Shown: positions 15,226 to 25,450, numbered from the stretch's first letter. The stretch is DNA of 64,000 nt from Cellulomonas sp. JZ18 (GCF_009720485.1 NZ_CP045245.1:682001-746000), one strand, 5' to 3'. The notes: generated from the letters alone by a model not told the origin. Program-made: numbers and translations.

Positions 15226-17628
15226 ATGACCACCGCACCTGTGCGCCCCGCCGACGCGCCCACCCCGCAGCACGCGTCCGACACGGTCGAGAACGCCGCC
15301 GCGACCCCCGACCAGGTCCAGCCGTACGCCGAGCTGGGCCTCAAGCAGGACGAGTACCAGCGCATCCGGGACATCCTCGGCCGGCGCCCCACCGCCGCCG
15401 AGCTCGCCATGTACTCCGTCATGTGGTCGGAGCACTGCTCGTACAAGTCGTCGAAGATCCACCTGCGCCAGTTCGGCGAGAAGACGACGCCGGCGATGAA
15501 GGAGCACCTGCTCGTCGGGATCGGCGAGAACGCGGGCGTCGTCGACATCGGCGACGGCTGGGCGGTCACGTTCAAGGTCGAGTCGCACAACCACCCGTCG
15601 TACGTCGAGCCCTACCAGGGCGCCGCGACGGGCGTCGGCGGCATCGTCCGCGACATCATCTCGATGGGTGCGCGCCCGGTCGCCGTGATGGACCAGCTGC
15701 GGTTCGGCGCGGTCGACCACCCGGACACGGCGCGCGTCGTGCACGGCGTCGTCTCGGGCGTCGGCGGCTACGGCAACAGCCTGGGGCTGCCGAACATCGG
15801 CGGCGAGCTCGTGTTCGACGCCTGCTACCAGGGCAACCCGCTCGTCAACGCGCTGTGCCTGGGCGTGCTGCGGCACGAGGACATCCACCTGGCCAACGCG
15901 TCGGGCGTGGGCAACAAGGTCGTCCTGTTCGGGGCGCGCACGGGCGGCGACGGAATCGGCGGGGCGTCCATCCTCGCGTCCGAGACCTTCGACGACACCA
16001 AGCCGAGCAAGCGCCCGAGCGTGCAGGTGGGCGACCCGTTCATGGAGAAGGTGCTCATCGAGTGCTGCCTGGAGCTCTACGCGGCGAAGGTCGTCGAGGG
16101 CATCCAGGACCTGGGTGCGGCCGGCATCTCGTGCGCGACGAGCGAGCTCGCGTCCAACGGTGACGGCGGCATGCACGTCGACCTCGAGAAGGTGCTGCTG
16201 CGCGACCCGACGCTGACGGCCGGCGAGATCCTCATGTCGGAGTCGCAGGAGCGCATGATGGCCGTCGTCCGGCCGGAGAAGCTCGACGAGTTCCTCGCGA
16301 TCACGGCGAAGTGGGACGTCGAGACGGCGGTGATCGGCGAGGTCACCGGCACGGGCCGCCTCACGATCGACCACTTCGGCCAGCGGATCGTCGACGTCGA
16401 CCCGCGGACGGTGGCGCACGAGGGACCGGTCTACGACCGCCCGTACGCGCGGCCGGCCTGGCAGGACGCGCTCGTCGCCGACTCGGTCAGCACGCCCGAG
16501 GGGCAGCAGCGCTACCCGCGCCCCTCCACCGCGCAGGAGCTGCGGGCCACGGTCCTGCGCCTGCTCGGCTCGCCCAACCTCGCGTCGCCGGCGTGGGTGA
16601 CGGACCAGTACGACCGCTTCGTGCAGGGCAACACCGCGCTCGCGCAGCCCGACGACGCGGGCGTGGTCCGCGTCGACGAGACGACGGGCCTCGGTGTCGC
16701 GCTCGCGACCGACGCGAACGGCCGCTTCGGCAAGCTCGACCCGTACACGGGCGCCCAGCTCGCGCTCGCGGAGGCGTACCGCAACGTCGCGACCTCCGGT
16801 GCGCGCCCCCTCGCCGTGACCGACTGCCTCAACTTCGGCAGCCCCGAGCACCCGGACTCCATGTGGCAGCTCGTCGAGGCGATCCGCGGCCTCGCCGACG
16901 CCTGCCAGACGCTCGAGGTGCCGGTCACCGGCGGCAACGTCTCGCTCTACAACGGCACCGGCGAGCCCGGCCAGGTCGACTCCTCGATCCACCCGACGCC
17001 GGTCGTCGGCGTGCTCGGCGTCCTCGACGACGTCGCCCACGCGGTCGCGTCCGGCTGGACGACGCCCGGCCAGGCCGTCTACCTGCTGGGCACCACGCGC
17101 GGCGAGCTCGACGGCTCGGCGTGGGCCGACGTCGTGCACGGCCACCTCGGCGGCACGCCGCCGCGGGTCGACCTCGACGCCGAGCGGCGCCTCGCGCAGG
17201 TGCTGGCCACCGCGGCCCGCGACGACCTCGTCGACGCGGCCCACGACCTCTCGGAGGGCGGCCTCGCGCAGGCGCTCGTGGAGTCGAGCCTGCGCTACGG
17301 CGTGGGCGTCCAGGTGGACCTCGACGGGCTGTGCGCGCGTGACGGCGTCACCCCGTTCGAGGCGCTGTTCTCCGAGTCGACGGCGCGTGCGATCGTCGCC
17401 GTGCCGCGCTCGGAGGAGGTCCGGTTCGCGGACCTGTGCACGGCCCGCGGCGTCCCGGCGCTCCGCCTGGGGGAGACCGCGGAGACGTGCTCGCCGGGCG
17501 CCGGCGCCGGTGACGTCGACCCGGAGCACGCGCACGAGGCCGCCGTCGAGGTGGCCGGGCTCTTCACGCTGCCCCTGTCCGAGGCCCGCGAGGTCTGGGA
17601 GGGCACGCTGCCGCGCCTGTTCGGCTGA
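15226..17628 (+). CDS. purL: Phosphoribosylformylglycinamidine synthase subunit II
   Basis: An 800-residue ATP-dependent enzyme making FGAM from FGAR, step 4 of purine synthesis. Its length is that of small PurL, which works with separate PurS and PurQ; neither lies next to it here. Family signatures include [15 protein letters not shown] near residue 65, [21 protein letters not shown] near 125 and GGNVSLYN in the second half. The ATG was chosen over an upstream GTG because GAGGG precedes it by 5 bases. It ends in a strong hairpin terminator, so it looks monocistronic. Confidence 0.97.
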   Translation: MTTAPVRPADAPTPQHASDTVENAAATPDQVQPYAELGLKQDEYQRIRDILGRRPTAAELAMYSVMWSEHCSYKSSKIHLRQFGEKTTPAMKEHLLVGIGENAGVVDIGDGWAVTFKVESHNHPSYVEPYQGAATGVGGIVRDIISMGARPVAVMDQLRFGAVDHPDTARVVHGVVSGVGGYGNSLGLPNIGGELVFDACYQGNPLVNALCLGVLRHEDIHLANASGVGNKVVLFGARTGGDGIGGASILASETFDDTKPSKRPSVQVGDPFMEKVLIECCLELYAAKVVEGIQDLGAAGISCATSELASNGDGGMHVDLEKVLLRDPTLTAGEILMSESQERMMAVVRPEKLDEFLAITAKWDVETAVIGEVTGTGRLTIDHFGQRIVDVDPRTVAHEGPVYDRPYARPAWQDALVADSVSTPEGQQRYPRPSTAQELRATVLRLLGSPNLASPAWVTDQYDRFVQGNTALAQPDDAGVVRVDETTGLGVALATDANGRFGKLDPYTGAQLALAEAYRNVATSGARPLAVTDCLNFGSPEHPDSMWQLVEAIRGLADACQTLEVPVTGGNVSLYNGTGEPGQVDSSIHPTPVVGVLGVLDDVAHAVASGWTTPGQAVYLLGTTRGELDGSAWADVVHGHLGGTPPRVDLDAERRLAQVLATAARDDLVDAAHDLSEGGLAQALVESSLRYGVGVQVDLDGLCARDGVTPFEALFSESTARAIVAVPRSEEVRFADLCTARGVPALRLGETAETCSPGAGAGDVDPEHAHEAAVEVAGLFTLPLSEAREVWEGTLPRLFG

Positions 17629-17638
17629 CGCCGCGCGC

Positions 17639-17675
17639 ACGAGGGGCCGCCGGGGACGACCCGGCGGCCCCTCGT
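17639..17675 (+). terminator. Terminator hairpin after purL
   Basis: A perfect 16-base stem (ACGAGGGGCCGCCGGG and its complement) with a 5-base loop lies 11 bases after the purL stop. There is no T run, as is common in actinobacteria. Confidence 0.85.
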
Positions 17676-17872
17676 CGCGTCCGCGGCCGCGCCTCAGCGC
17701 GGGTGATGCGGTGGTCCACGCGCTCCAGGACCGGCCCCCCGCCGGTCGCCGCCGGCACGGCACCCTCTGCAGGCCGCCCGCCCTGCCCGGCACCGGATCG
17801 GCCGCCGGACGGGCGACACCCGCCCGGGTGACCGACCGTGGACGTCCACGCACCGCCACCGGAGGGACCACC

Positions 17873-18541
17873 ATGAAGACCACCCGCACCGTCGCGGCCG
17901 TCGTCGCCGCGTTCGCCGGCCTCGCGCTCGCCGCCTCGCCCGCAGCCGCCGCACCCAACGCGCAGGACCAGCAGTTCCTCGTCGCCGCCCACCAGGGCAA
18001 CCTCGCGGAGATCGCGTCGGGCCAGGCCGCGCTCGCCGAGGCGACGACGCCCGGCGTGCGCGAGCTGGGGCAGCAGCTCATCACCGACCACCAGGCGCTC
18101 GACGCACAGCTCACCGCGGTCGCCCAGCAGCTCGGTGTCGCGCTGCCCGGCACGCCGACGCCCGAGCAGCAGGCGGCGCTCGCCGAGGTCCAGGCCGAGG
18201 ACGGCCAGGACTTCGACACGGCCTGGCTGTACCTGCAGATCCAGTCCCACCGCCAGACGCTCGCCCTCGGCGAGCAGGAGCTCGCCGGCGGCGCCGAGCA
18301 GGCCGTCAAGGACCTCGCCACCGCCTCCGCACCCGTCGTGCAGCGGCACCTCGACCACGCGCTCGCGCTCGCGCGCGAGCTCGGGGTCGAGTCCGTCCCG
18401 GCCGGCACCGGGGGCCAGGCCGCCGCGTCGGAGCGCCCGCTCGGCCTCGCGCTGTCCCTCGCGGGCGGGCTGCTCCTCGCCTCGGCCGCGGCCGTGCTCG
18501 TCCGTTCCCGCCGCACGGCCGGGGCGACGCACCGGCGGTGA
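17873..18541 (+). CDS. DUF4142 exported protein with C-terminal membrane anchor
   Basis: A 222-residue protein. A signal peptide (MKTTRTVAAVVAAFAGLALA) leads into a four-helix DUF4142 domain at about residues 30-160, beginning DQQFLVAAHQGNLAEI. It ends in a hydrophobic helix and a basic tail (RSRRTAGATHRR), the layout of a surface-anchored protein. GGAGGG sits 6 bases before the ATG. Its stop overlaps the sortase start as GTGA, so the sortase probably handles this protein or works beside it. The family's function is not established. Confidence 0.85.
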   Translation: MKTTRTVAAVVAAFAGLALAASPAAAAPNAQDQQFLVAAHQGNLAEIASGQAALAEATTPGVRELGQQLITDHQALDAQLTAVAQQLGVALPGTPTPEQQAALAEVQAEDGQDFDTAWLYLQIQSHRQTLALGEQELAGGAEQAVKDLATASAPVVQRHLDHALALARELGVESVPAGTGGQAAASERPLGLALSLAGGLLLASAAAVLVRSRRTAGATHRR

Positions 18542-19256
18542 CCACGGCACCGCGGCGCCCGGCGCGGCGGCTCGCCCTCGGGGCGGTCGTCGCGCTGGGT
18601 GCCGTCTGCCTGACGGCCGGCGTGCGGCTCGCGACCGCACCGCCGCGCCTCGAGGTCGCCGTCGCGACGCTCGCCGGCACGTCCGCGCCGCACCCGGTGG
18701 CATCGGCCGACGGGACCCCGGCACCGGCCCCGGCGGCCGTGCCGACCCCCGTCGCCCCGGCGGCCGTGCCGCCCCCGCCGCCCCGGCGGCCGCGCCGCCC
18801 GCCGCGCCCGCACCGGCCCCCGACCGGCTCCGGCTCGCCGACGTCGCCGTCGACGTCGCTGTCGTGCCTGTCGGCGTGGGACGGGGAGGCGCGCTCGAGC
18901 TCCCCGACGCCCCCGACGCCGTCGGCTGGTGGCTCGCCGGTGCCGTGCCCGGGGCGTCCGCCGGCACGCTCGTGCTCGCCGGCCACGTCGACACCGTCAC
19001 CGGCCCCGGGGTCATGGCGGACGTCCTCGACGCACCGCTCGGCGCGGTCGTCGAGGTCGGCGACGGACGCGGCGGAGCGGTCGCCTACCGGCTCGTCGAG
19101 CGCCGCGTCCTGCCGAAGTCCGCCCCGCTGCCCGACGAGCTGTTCGCCGCCGCCGGCCCGCACCGGCTCGTCCTCGTCACGTGCGGCGGCGCGTTCGACC
19201 GCCGCACGCGGCACTACAGCGAGAACGTCGTGCTGCTCGCCGACCCCGTCGCCTGA
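18538..19256 (+). CDS. Class F sortase; frameshift as sequenced
   Basis: About 239 residues after bridging a one-base shift. The start frame gives a membrane anchor (LALGAVVALGAVCLTAGVRL) and a Pro/Ala linker; the rest lies one base over from about 18776. The catalytic domain has the class F layout: AGHVDTVTGPGV with the catalytic His, VTCGGAF with the catalytic Cys and RRTRHYSENVVLLA at the end with the conserved Arg. It would join surface proteins to the cell wall. The break falls in the C runs near 18772-18784. It is translationally coupled to the DUF4142 gene. Confidence 0.85.
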
Positions 19257-19321
19257 CCCGGTCCCGGACCCGGGCTCGGGGCCGCGGTCCCCGGCACCCG
19301 GCGCGGTCGCGCGGCGGCGCC

Positions 19322-19327
19322 TAGAGT
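19322..19327 (+). promoter_or_regulatory. Leaderless -10 TAGAGT of the RNB gene
   Basis: TAGAGT is 6 bases before a GTG start codon, with no Shine-Dalgarno. Confidence 0.55.
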
Positions 19328-19333
19328 CGGCCC

Positions 19334-20864
19334 GTGCCCGGCCGTCCCGTCCGTCTCGCCGCCGCCCCGCCGACGCCGCCGAGGTGGCGGCCGGCCTCGA
19401 CGCCCTGCGCGCGGAGGTCGGCGTGCCCACCGGGTGGCCCGCCGACGCGCTCGCGGAGGCCGAGCACGCGGCCCGCACCGGTGCCGCTCCCGGTGCCGAC
19501 GCGCGCGCCGAGCTCGCGCACCGGGTCGACCGCACCGACCTGCCGTTCGTGACCGTGGACCCCGCGGGGTCCACGGACCTCGACCAGGCCGTGCACGTCC
19601 AGGCGCGCGGACGGGGGTGGCGCGTGCACTACGCGATCGCCGACGTCGCGTCCTTCGTGCGGCCCGGCGGTGCGCTCGACGCCGAGACCCACCGGCGCGG
19701 GTCCACCCTCTACGCCCCGGACGGACGCGTCCCGCTGCACCCCGAGGTCCTGTCCGAGGGGGCCGCGAGCCTGCTGCCCGGCCAGGTGCGCCCCGCCGCG
19801 CTCTGGCGCATCGACCTCGACCCGGACGGCGAGCCCACCGACGTGCACGTGGAGCGGGCGCTCGTCCGCAGCCGGGCGCAGCTGACGTACGACGACGCGC
19901 AGCGTGCGCTCGACGCGGGCAGCGCGGACGACGTGCTCGCGGGCGTGCGCGCGGTCGGGCTGCTGCGCGAGGAGCGCGAGCGCGCACGTGGCGGCGTCTC
20001 GCTCGACGTGCCCGAGCAGGAGGTGGTCCGCGACGGCGCCGGCTGGGCGCTGCGCTTCCGGCGGACCCTGCCCGTGGAGGGCTGGAACGCCCAGGTGTCG
20101 CTGCTCACGGGGGCGGTCGCGGCGCGGATCATGCTGGACGCCGGGACCGGCGTCGTGCGGACGCTGCCGCCCGCGGCCGCGGACGACGTCGCCCGGCTGC
20201 GCCGGACCGCGCGGGTGCTGGACGTCCCCTGGGCGGACGACGAGCCGTACGCGACCGTGCTCGCCCGGGTCGACCCCGCCCGCCCGGCGCACGCGGCCTT
20301 CCTACACGAGGCGACGTCGCTGTTCCGCGGGGCGGCGTACGCGTCCTTCGGGGTGCGGACGGGGCGCCCGTGCCCGTCGGCGACGCGGCGGGGCACGCGG
20401 CGATCCGCCTGCCGTACGCGCACGTCACGGCGCCGCTGCGCCGGCTCGTCGACCGCTACGGCACCGAGGTCTGCCTGGCGGTCGTGGCCGGCCGCGCCGT
20501 GCCCGCGTGGGTGGGCGAGGCCCTGCCGGTGCTGCCGGAGGTCATGGCGACGACGGGGCGGCGCGCGGGCGCCTTCGACCGGGGCGCGCTCGACCTCGTC
20601 GAGGCCGCGGTGCTGGCCCCGGCCGTGGGACGCACGTTCCGCGGCGCCGTCGTCGACGTCGACGGGCGCGACGGCGGGCCGGGGCGCGGGCAGCTGCAGC
20701 TGCACGAGCCGGCGGTGCGCGCGCGGGTCACCGCACCGGGACCGCTGCCGCTCGGCGAGGTCGTGGACGCCCGCCTGGCGGAGGCGTCCGTGCCACACCG
20801 TCGGGTGGTGTTCACGCTCGACCGTCCGGTTCGTCCCGGATCGCACCTACCATCGCCCGCGTGA
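19334..20864 (+). CDS. RNB-domain exoribonuclease (RNase II/R-like); two frameshifts as sequenced
   Basis: About 510 residues with both shifts bridged. The catalytic RNB domain is clear: FVTVDPAGSTDLDQAVHV carries the metal-binding Asp cluster, and YAIADVASFVRPGG and RGSTLYAPDGRVPLHP follow. After the second shift come HAAIRLPYAHVTAPLRRLVDRY, the conserved Arg-rich end of the RNB fold, and a short C-terminal part. No S1 or cold-shock domain is present, as in the short actinobacterial form. The shifts lie in C run 19365-19368 and G run 20350-20353. It degrades RNA 3' to 5' by family. Confidence 0.82.
20848..20853 (+). promoter_or_regulatory. Possible leaderless -10 TACCAT of the VanY-like gene
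   Basis: TACCAT is 7 bases before the GTG, inside the end of the RNB gene. The 4-base overlap with RNB allows coupled translation instead. Confidence 0.4.
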
Positions 20865-21667
20865 ACCGAGCCCGTGGCCGCCGCACCGCCGCGTCCGCCG
20901 TCCTCGTCTCCCTCGTGGTGCTGGCCGCGGTCGTCGGCCTGGCGTGGCCGCGGATCCACGGGGTCCTGAGCGTCGGGACGGCGCTCGAGCGCACGCAGGA
21001 GCCGCGGCCGTGGTCGGCGGCGGTGGCCGCGCCCGTCCTGCCGTCCCCGACCGCCACCCCGACGCCGACCTTCGACCTCACGCGGCACTCCACGACGGAC
21101 CCGGCGTCCCCGTGGGTCGTCGTCAACAAGCAGCACCCCCTGCCGGCGGAGCACGTGCCGCCGGACCTCGTCGAGGTCGAGGGCGTCCCCGTGCGCCAGG
21201 TCGCCGCGGCCGACGTCGCCGCGATGCTCGCGGCCGCGCGGGCGGAGGGCGTGGCGCTCGAGCTGCGCAGCGGCTACCGCTCCTACGCCGAGCAGGCGGC
21301 CGCGCGGGACGCCGTCGAGGCGCGCCGCGGCTTCGCGCACGCGGAGCGGTACAGCGCCCGGCCCGGTCACTCCGAGCACCAGACGGGTCTGGCGGTCGAC
21401 GTCGACAGCGGGTCGACGCCCTCGTGCAACCTGCAGACGTGCTTCGCGACCACGCCCGAGGGCGTCTGGGTCGCGCAGCGGGCCGCCGAGTTCGGCCTCG
21501 TCGTGCGCTACACCGAGCAGAACACGGCCGTCACCGGCTACGCCCCCGAGGGGTGGCACCTGCGCTGGGTCGGCCGTGACCTCACGGCGTGGATGACGGC
21601 GAACGGGGTGACGTCGCTCGAGGAGGCGCTGGGCGTCACGGGGGGCCCGGAGTACGCGGGCGGCTGA
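20861..21667 (+). CDS. D-alanyl-D-alanine carboxypeptidase, VanY/M15B type
   Basis: A 268-residue peptidoglycan peptidase anchored by an N-terminal helix (AVLVSLVVLAAVVGLAW) and a Pro/Thr-rich stalk. The M15B zinc site is intact: SEHQTGLAVDVD gives the first His and Asp ligands and GWHLRWVG the last His. The substrate loop YRSYAEQ precedes them. It would trim the terminal D-Ala of cell-wall stem peptides outside the membrane. A start GTG overlaps the RNB stop by 4 bases. Confidence 0.93.
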   Translation: MNRARGRRTAASAVLVSLVVLAAVVGLAWPRIHGVLSVGTALERTQEPRPWSAAVAAPVLPSPTATPTPTFDLTRHSTTDPASPWVVVNKQHPLPAEHVPPDLVEVEGVPVRQVAAADVAAMLAAARAEGVALELRSGYRSYAEQAAARDAVEARRGFAHAERYSARPGHSEHQTGLAVDVDSGSTPSCNLQTCFATTPEGVWVAQRAAEFGLVVRYTEQNTAVTGYAPEGWHLRWVGRDLTAWMTANGVTSLEEALGVTGGPEYAGG

Positions 21668-21768
21668 GGCGCACCCGGCCCGGCTCGCGCGGGCCGCCCC
21701 GGTCCTCGCCGCGGGCTGCCCGGGCGTGCGCCGCGCTAATAGGCGTGCCGGGCGCGCGGGGACGGACC

Positions 21769-21774
21769 TACCGT
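21769..21774 (+). promoter_or_regulatory. Leaderless -10 TACCGT of rsgA
   Basis: TACCGT is 7 bases before the rsgA ATG, with no Shine-Dalgarno. Confidence 0.55.
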
Positions 21775-21781
21775 CGGCCGC

Positions 21782-22840
21782 ATGACGTCCGACGCGTCCC
21801 GCGACGCCCTGCACGCACTGCCCGCCCGGGCCGGGGCGTGCCGCGTCGTGCGCGCGGACCGCGGTGCGGTGCTCGTGGTGCCCGCCGACGACCTCGCGGC
21901 ACCGGCGCAGCGCGTCGGCCTCGACCGCGACGGGCTCGTGCCGCGCGCCGACGGCACCCGAGTGCCGCCGACCGTGGGCGACGTGGTGGACGTCGTGCCC
22001 GGCGACGGGACGGTGCCGCCGCAGGTCGTGGGCGTGCACGAGCGCCGCACCGCGCTCGTGCGGGACACCGCCGGGCGCACGTCGCTCGAGCAGGTCATGG
22101 CCGCGAACGTCGACGTCGTGCTCGTGGTCGAGCACCTGGACCCCGACCCCGACCCGGGACGCGTCGAGCGCCTGCTCACGCTCGCGTGGCGCTCGGGTGC
22201 GCAGCCCGTGGTCGTGCTCACGAAGGCCGACCTGGTGCCCGACCCGGCGGGCATGGCCGCCGAGGTGGCGGCCGTGGCGCCGGGCGTCGACGTGCACGCC
22301 GTCAGCGTCACGCAGGGCACCGGTCTGGAGCCCGTGCGTGCGCTGCTGGGCCCCGGCGTCGCGCTCGTCGCCGTCGGACCGTCCGGTGCCGGCAAGTCGA
22401 CGCTCGTCAACGCGCTCGCGGGCCGCGAGGTCATGGCCACGGGCGAGCGGCGCGCCGACGGCCGTGGCCGGCACACGACGACGCACCGGGAGCTGGTGCC
22501 GCTCGCCGGCGGCGCGGTCCTGGTCGACACCCCGGGGATCCGCGGCGTCGGCCTGGTCGCGGACGAGGACGCGCTGGACGCGACGTTCTCGGACGTGGTG
22601 GCGCTCGCGGCGCGGTGCCGCTTCCGCGACTGCGCGCACGAGGCCGAGCCGGGGTGCGCCGTGCGGGCCGCGCTCGAGTCCGGCGAGCTGGCGCGCCGTC
22701 GCTACGACAGCTGGCTGCGCCTGGCACGGGAGGCGGCGTGGCAGGCCAGGCGTGCCGACGCCCGCCTCGCCGCGCAGGAGCGCGCCCGCTCGCGCCGGAT
22801 CACGCGCGCCCACCACCGGGACGTGCGCCCCCGCTCCTGA
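21782..22840 (+). CDS. rsgA: Ribosome small subunit-dependent GTPase A
   Basis: A 352-residue circularly permuted GTPase that aids 30S subunit maturation. The G motifs come in the permuted order typical of the family: TKAD (G4) first, then GPSGAGKST (G1) and DTPGIRG (G3). An OB-like region precedes the GTPase. The C-terminal zinc motif reads CRFRDCAHEAEPGC with three Cys and one His. The length is slightly above the usual 300-350. Confidence 0.95.
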   Translation: MTSDASRDALHALPARAGACRVVRADRGAVLVVPADDLAAPAQRVGLDRDGLVPRADGTRVPPTVGDVVDVVPGDGTVPPQVVGVHERRTALVRDTAGRTSLEQVMAANVDVVLVVEHLDPDPDPGRVERLLTLAWRSGAQPVVVLTKADLVPDPAGMAAEVAAVAPGVDVHAVSVTQGTGLEPVRALLGPGVALVAVGPSGAGKSTLVNALAGREVMATGERRADGRGRHTTTHRELVPLAGGAVLVDTPGIRGVGLVADEDALDATFSDVVALAARCRFRDCAHEAEPGCAVRAALESGELARRRYDSWLRLAREAAWQARRADARLAAQERARSRRITRAHHRDVRPRS

Positions 22841-22867
22841 CGCGGCTCCCGGGACCCGCTCCGTGAC

Positions 22868-22877
22868 AAAACGATTA
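22868..22877. promoter_or_regulatory. A/T-rich AAAACGATTA element upstream of the GH6 cellulase
   Basis: This short A/T patch has a central CG and shares the CGATT half with the palindrome upstream of GH5. It is about 150 bases before the GH6 start. Operator role is a guess. Confidence 0.25.
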
Positions 22878-23029
22878 GGGATCTGCCGTGCGCTCGCCTC
22901 GGCGGGAGTCGGTCGGGTTTGCTCGGGGGCGATCGCACGCGGCCGCCGGTCCTCGAGGACGAGGCCGGGACGCGTGCCCCCGCTCACCGCGCACGGCGCG
23001 GAGCCCACTGACGGACCAGAGGAGCGCAC

Positions 23030-24412
23030 ATGTCCCCCCGCACGACGACGGGCACGACCGTCCGCCGGAGGCTGGCCGCCGCGGCCGCCGCCGCGGCGGT
23101 CGTGACCGCGGGCCTCACGGCCCTGACGACCACCGCGGCGCAGGCCGCGCCCGGCTGCCGCGTGAGCTACGCCGTGAGCAGCCAGTGGCCCGGCGGCTTC
23201 GGCGCCAACGTCACCATCACCAACCTCGGCGACCCGCTGACCAGCTGGGACCTGCGCTGGACGCTCGCGTCCGGGCAGCAGATCACGCAGCTCTGGAACG
23301 GGTCGCTGACCACGTCCGGCGGCCAGGCGTCCGTCCGCAACATCGGCTGGAACGGCTCGGTGCCGACCAACGGCACGGTCTCCTTCGGCTTCAACGGCAC
23401 GTGGTCGGGCAGCAACCCCGTGCCGTCGCAGTTCACCCTGAACGGCACCGTCTGCACCGGCACCGTCACGCAGCCCACGGCGACGCCGAGCCCGACGCCC
23501 ACGACGCCGCGCCCGACGCAGACGCCCACCCCGACGCCCACGCCCACGACGACGACGCCCGCGCCGCAGCCCGCCGGCTCGCTCTACGTCGACCCGCAGA
23601 CGCAGGCGTACCGCGCCTGGCAGGCCGCGTCGGGCACCGACAAGGCGCTGCTCGAGAAGATCGCGCTCACGCCGCAGGCGTACTGGGTGGGCAACTGGGC
23701 CGACGCGAGCCACGCCCAGCAGGAGGTGCGCGACTACACCGGCCGGGCGGTGGCCGCCGGGAAGACCCCGATGCTCGTCGTCTACGCGATCCCCGGCCGT
23801 GACTGCGGCTCGCACTCCGGTGGCGGCGTCGGCGAGTCCGAGTACGCCCGGTGGATCGACACGGTGGCCCAGGGCATCCAGGGCCGTCCCATCGTGGTCC
23901 TCGAGCCCGACGCGCTCGCCCAGCTCGGCGACTGCTCGGGCCAGGGCGACCGGGTCGGCTTCCTGCGGTACGCCGCCAAGTCGCTGACGGCCGCCGGCGC
24001 CCGCGTCTACATCGACGCCGGCCATTCGGCGTGGCTGTCCGCCGCGGAGGCGGCCCGCCGCCTCCAGCTCGTCGGCTTCTCGGACGCGGTCGGCTTCTCG
24101 CTCAACGTCTCCAACTACCGCACGACGGCGGAGACCGCGGCCTACGGCCAGGAGATCTCGCGCCTGACGGGCGGCAGGACGTTCGTCATCGACACCTCGC
24201 GCAACGGCAACGGCTCGAACGGCGAGTGGTGCAACCCGCGGGGTCGTGCGCTCGGCGAGCGGCCGACGACGAGCACGGGCATCCAGGGTGCGGACGCGCT
24301 GCTGTGGATCAAGCTGCCCGGCGAGTCGGACGGCGCCTGCAACGGCGGCCCCGCCGCCGGCCAGTGGTGGCAGGAGATCGCGCTGGAGCTCGCCCGCAAC
24401 GCGCGGTGGTGA
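23030..24412 (+). CDS. Secreted beta-1,4-glucanase, CBM2-linker-GH6 (CenA-like layout)
   Basis: A 460-residue cellulase. The signal peptide ends near AQA (about residue 39). A CBM2 module follows (about 40-145, Cys43 and Cys142), then a Pro/Thr linker (about 148-181). The GH6 domain begins near residue 185. Asp258 in GRDCGS and Asp294 in LEPDAL match the conserved active-site aspartates; the WIKLPGESDG segment near residue 430 completes the site. The loops suggest an endoglucanase, as in Cellulomonas fimi CenA, though exo activity cannot be excluded. GAGGAG precedes the ATG. A hairpin terminator follows. Confidence 0.95.
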   Translation: MSPRTTTGTTVRRRLAAAAAAAAVVTAGLTALTTTAAQAAPGCRVSYAVSSQWPGGFGANVTITNLGDPLTSWDLRWTLASGQQITQLWNGSLTTSGGQASVRNIGWNGSVPTNGTVSFGFNGTWSGSNPVPSQFTLNGTVCTGTVTQPTATPSPTPTTPRPTQTPTPTPTPTTTTPAPQPAGSLYVDPQTQAYRAWQAASGTDKALLEKIALTPQAYWVGNWADASHAQQEVRDYTGRAVAAGKTPMLVVYAIPGRDCGSHSGGGVGESEYARWIDTVAQGIQGRPIVVLEPDALAQLGDCSGQGDRVGFLRYAAKSLTAAGARVYIDAGHSAWLSAAEAARRLQLVGFSDAVGFSLNVSNYRTTAETAAYGQEISRLTGGRTFVIDTSRNGNGSNGEWCNPRGRALGERPTTSTGIQGADALLWIKLPGESDGACNGGPAAGQWWQEIALELARNARW

Positions 24413-24439
24413 GCTGACCGCCGCCGCACGGCACTCCGA

Positions 24440-24476
24440 CGAGGCCGCGGACGTCCTGGCGACGTCCGCGGCCTCG
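24440..24476 (+). terminator. Terminator hairpin after the GH6 gene
   Basis: A perfect 16-base stem with a 5-base loop (CTGGC) lies 28 bases after the stop. No T run follows. Confidence 0.85.
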
Positions 24477-24500
24477 CCGCGTGTGCGCCAGGATGGGGGC

Positions 24501-24878
24501 ATGCCCCCGCGCCGCCGCACCGACCCCGCCGCGGGCCGCGCCGCCCTGCAGGCGTGGCGGGCCGACCCCGACGCCGTCACCGTCCGCGACCGCCGCACCG
24601 CCGTGCGCTTCACGCTCGAGGAGCTCGCGGACGTGGCGCCGGGCAACTCGGTCGAGGTGCGCGTGCCGCCCGACGGCGCCGTCCAGGCGGTCGAGGGCCC
24701 GCGGCACACGCGCGGCACGCCGCCCAACGTCGTCGAGACGGACCCGGCCACGTGGCTCGCGCTCGCGACCGGCCGCACCACCTGGGACGAGGCGCTCGGC
24801 TCCGGGCGCGTGCACGCGTCGGGGGAGCGGGCCGACCTGTCGGCGCTGCTGCCCCTGCAGGCCGCACGCGAGCGCTGA
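24501..24878 (+). CDS. Sterol carrier (SCP-2-like) family protein
   Basis: A 125-residue cytoplasmic protein. The middle reads FTLEELADVAPGNSVEVRVPP and the end TDPATWLALATGRTTWDEALGSGRV, the usual pattern of the small actinobacterial sterol-carrier family, which binds lipids in a hydrophobic cavity. The ATG is 6 bases after CAGGAT, a weak -10, and there is no Shine-Dalgarno. Its ligand is unknown. A short run of genes on the same strand leads to purF. Confidence 0.75.
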   Translation: MPPRRRTDPAAGRAALQAWRADPDAVTVRDRRTAVRFTLEELADVAPGNSVEVRVPPDGAVQAVEGPRHTRGTPPNVVETDPATWLALATGRTTWDEALGSGRVHASGERADLSALLPLQAARER

Positions 24879-24983
24879 GGGGGGACGCGGGAGAGGCGCC
24901 CGTGCGCGACCTCGACCACCCGCTCGTCGTCGACCCCGCGGGCCGCCGCGGCGGCGGGCGAGGAGGACCGGGCCGCCACGGCC

Positions 24984-24989
24984 TAGGAT
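24984..24989 (+). promoter_or_regulatory. Leaderless -10 TAGGAT of the small membrane protein gene
   Basis: TAGGAT is 6 bases before a GTG, with no Shine-Dalgarno. Confidence 0.55.
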
Positions 24990-24995
24990 CTGCGG

Positions 24996-25450
24996 GTGCC
25001 CGAGGCCCACGCAGACGACGACCGCCAGGCCGCCCCGGACCCCGCGACGGGTGCCGCCCCGACCGGCCCGCCGACGCCCCGGGCGACGGCGGTGCACCGA
25101 CCGCGGGGGACGCGGCCGCCGCCGGCGCGCGTCCCGACGCCGGCGCGCCCGTGCCGTCGGAGGAGGAGCTCGCCCGCATCGCGACGCCCGCCACCGTCCG
25201 CCGGGCACCGCGGTACGGCGCGTTCCTGCGCGCGGGCGCGCTCCTCGGCGCCGTCGTCGGGCTCGTCCTCGCCCTCGTCCTGGGGCCGGCCGGCGCCGGC
25301 GCCGGCACGGACGTCGGCGTGCTGCCGTTCCTCGACGGCCGCAACACGGTCGTCGCGCTCGCGACCCTGACGGGGGTGGTCGTCGGCCTGCTCGTCGGGG
25401 CCCTGCTCGCGCTGCGCGCCGACCGGCGCAGCACGCGCGGCCGGCGCTGA
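24996..25450 (+). CDS. Small two-helix membrane protein; frameshift as sequenced
   Basis: About 151 residues after a one-base shift is bridged. The N-terminal 60 residues are a disordered Pro/Ala/Asp-rich tail. The C-terminal part starts PVPSEEELARIATPATVRRAPRYGAFL and then has two membrane helices (GALLGAVVGLVLALVL and ALATLTGVVVGLLVGALLAL). This matches small conserved actinobacterial membrane proteins often encoded beside purF. The shift lies in the C run 25057-25060. Function unknown. Confidence 0.7.

Noticed and set aside
13552..18813. A 1,753-codon open frame on the minus strand, plus others of 800 codons or more opposite purL, crtI, GH43 and GH6
   Set aside because: Long antisense frames are expected at this GC content. 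They are Arg, Pro and Gly-rich with no domain, while the plus strand holds conserved enzymes.
20861..21667. Vancomycin resistance gene
   Set aside because: VanY-type M15B carboxypeptidases are common housekeeping wall enzymes. No vanHAX-type genes are near.
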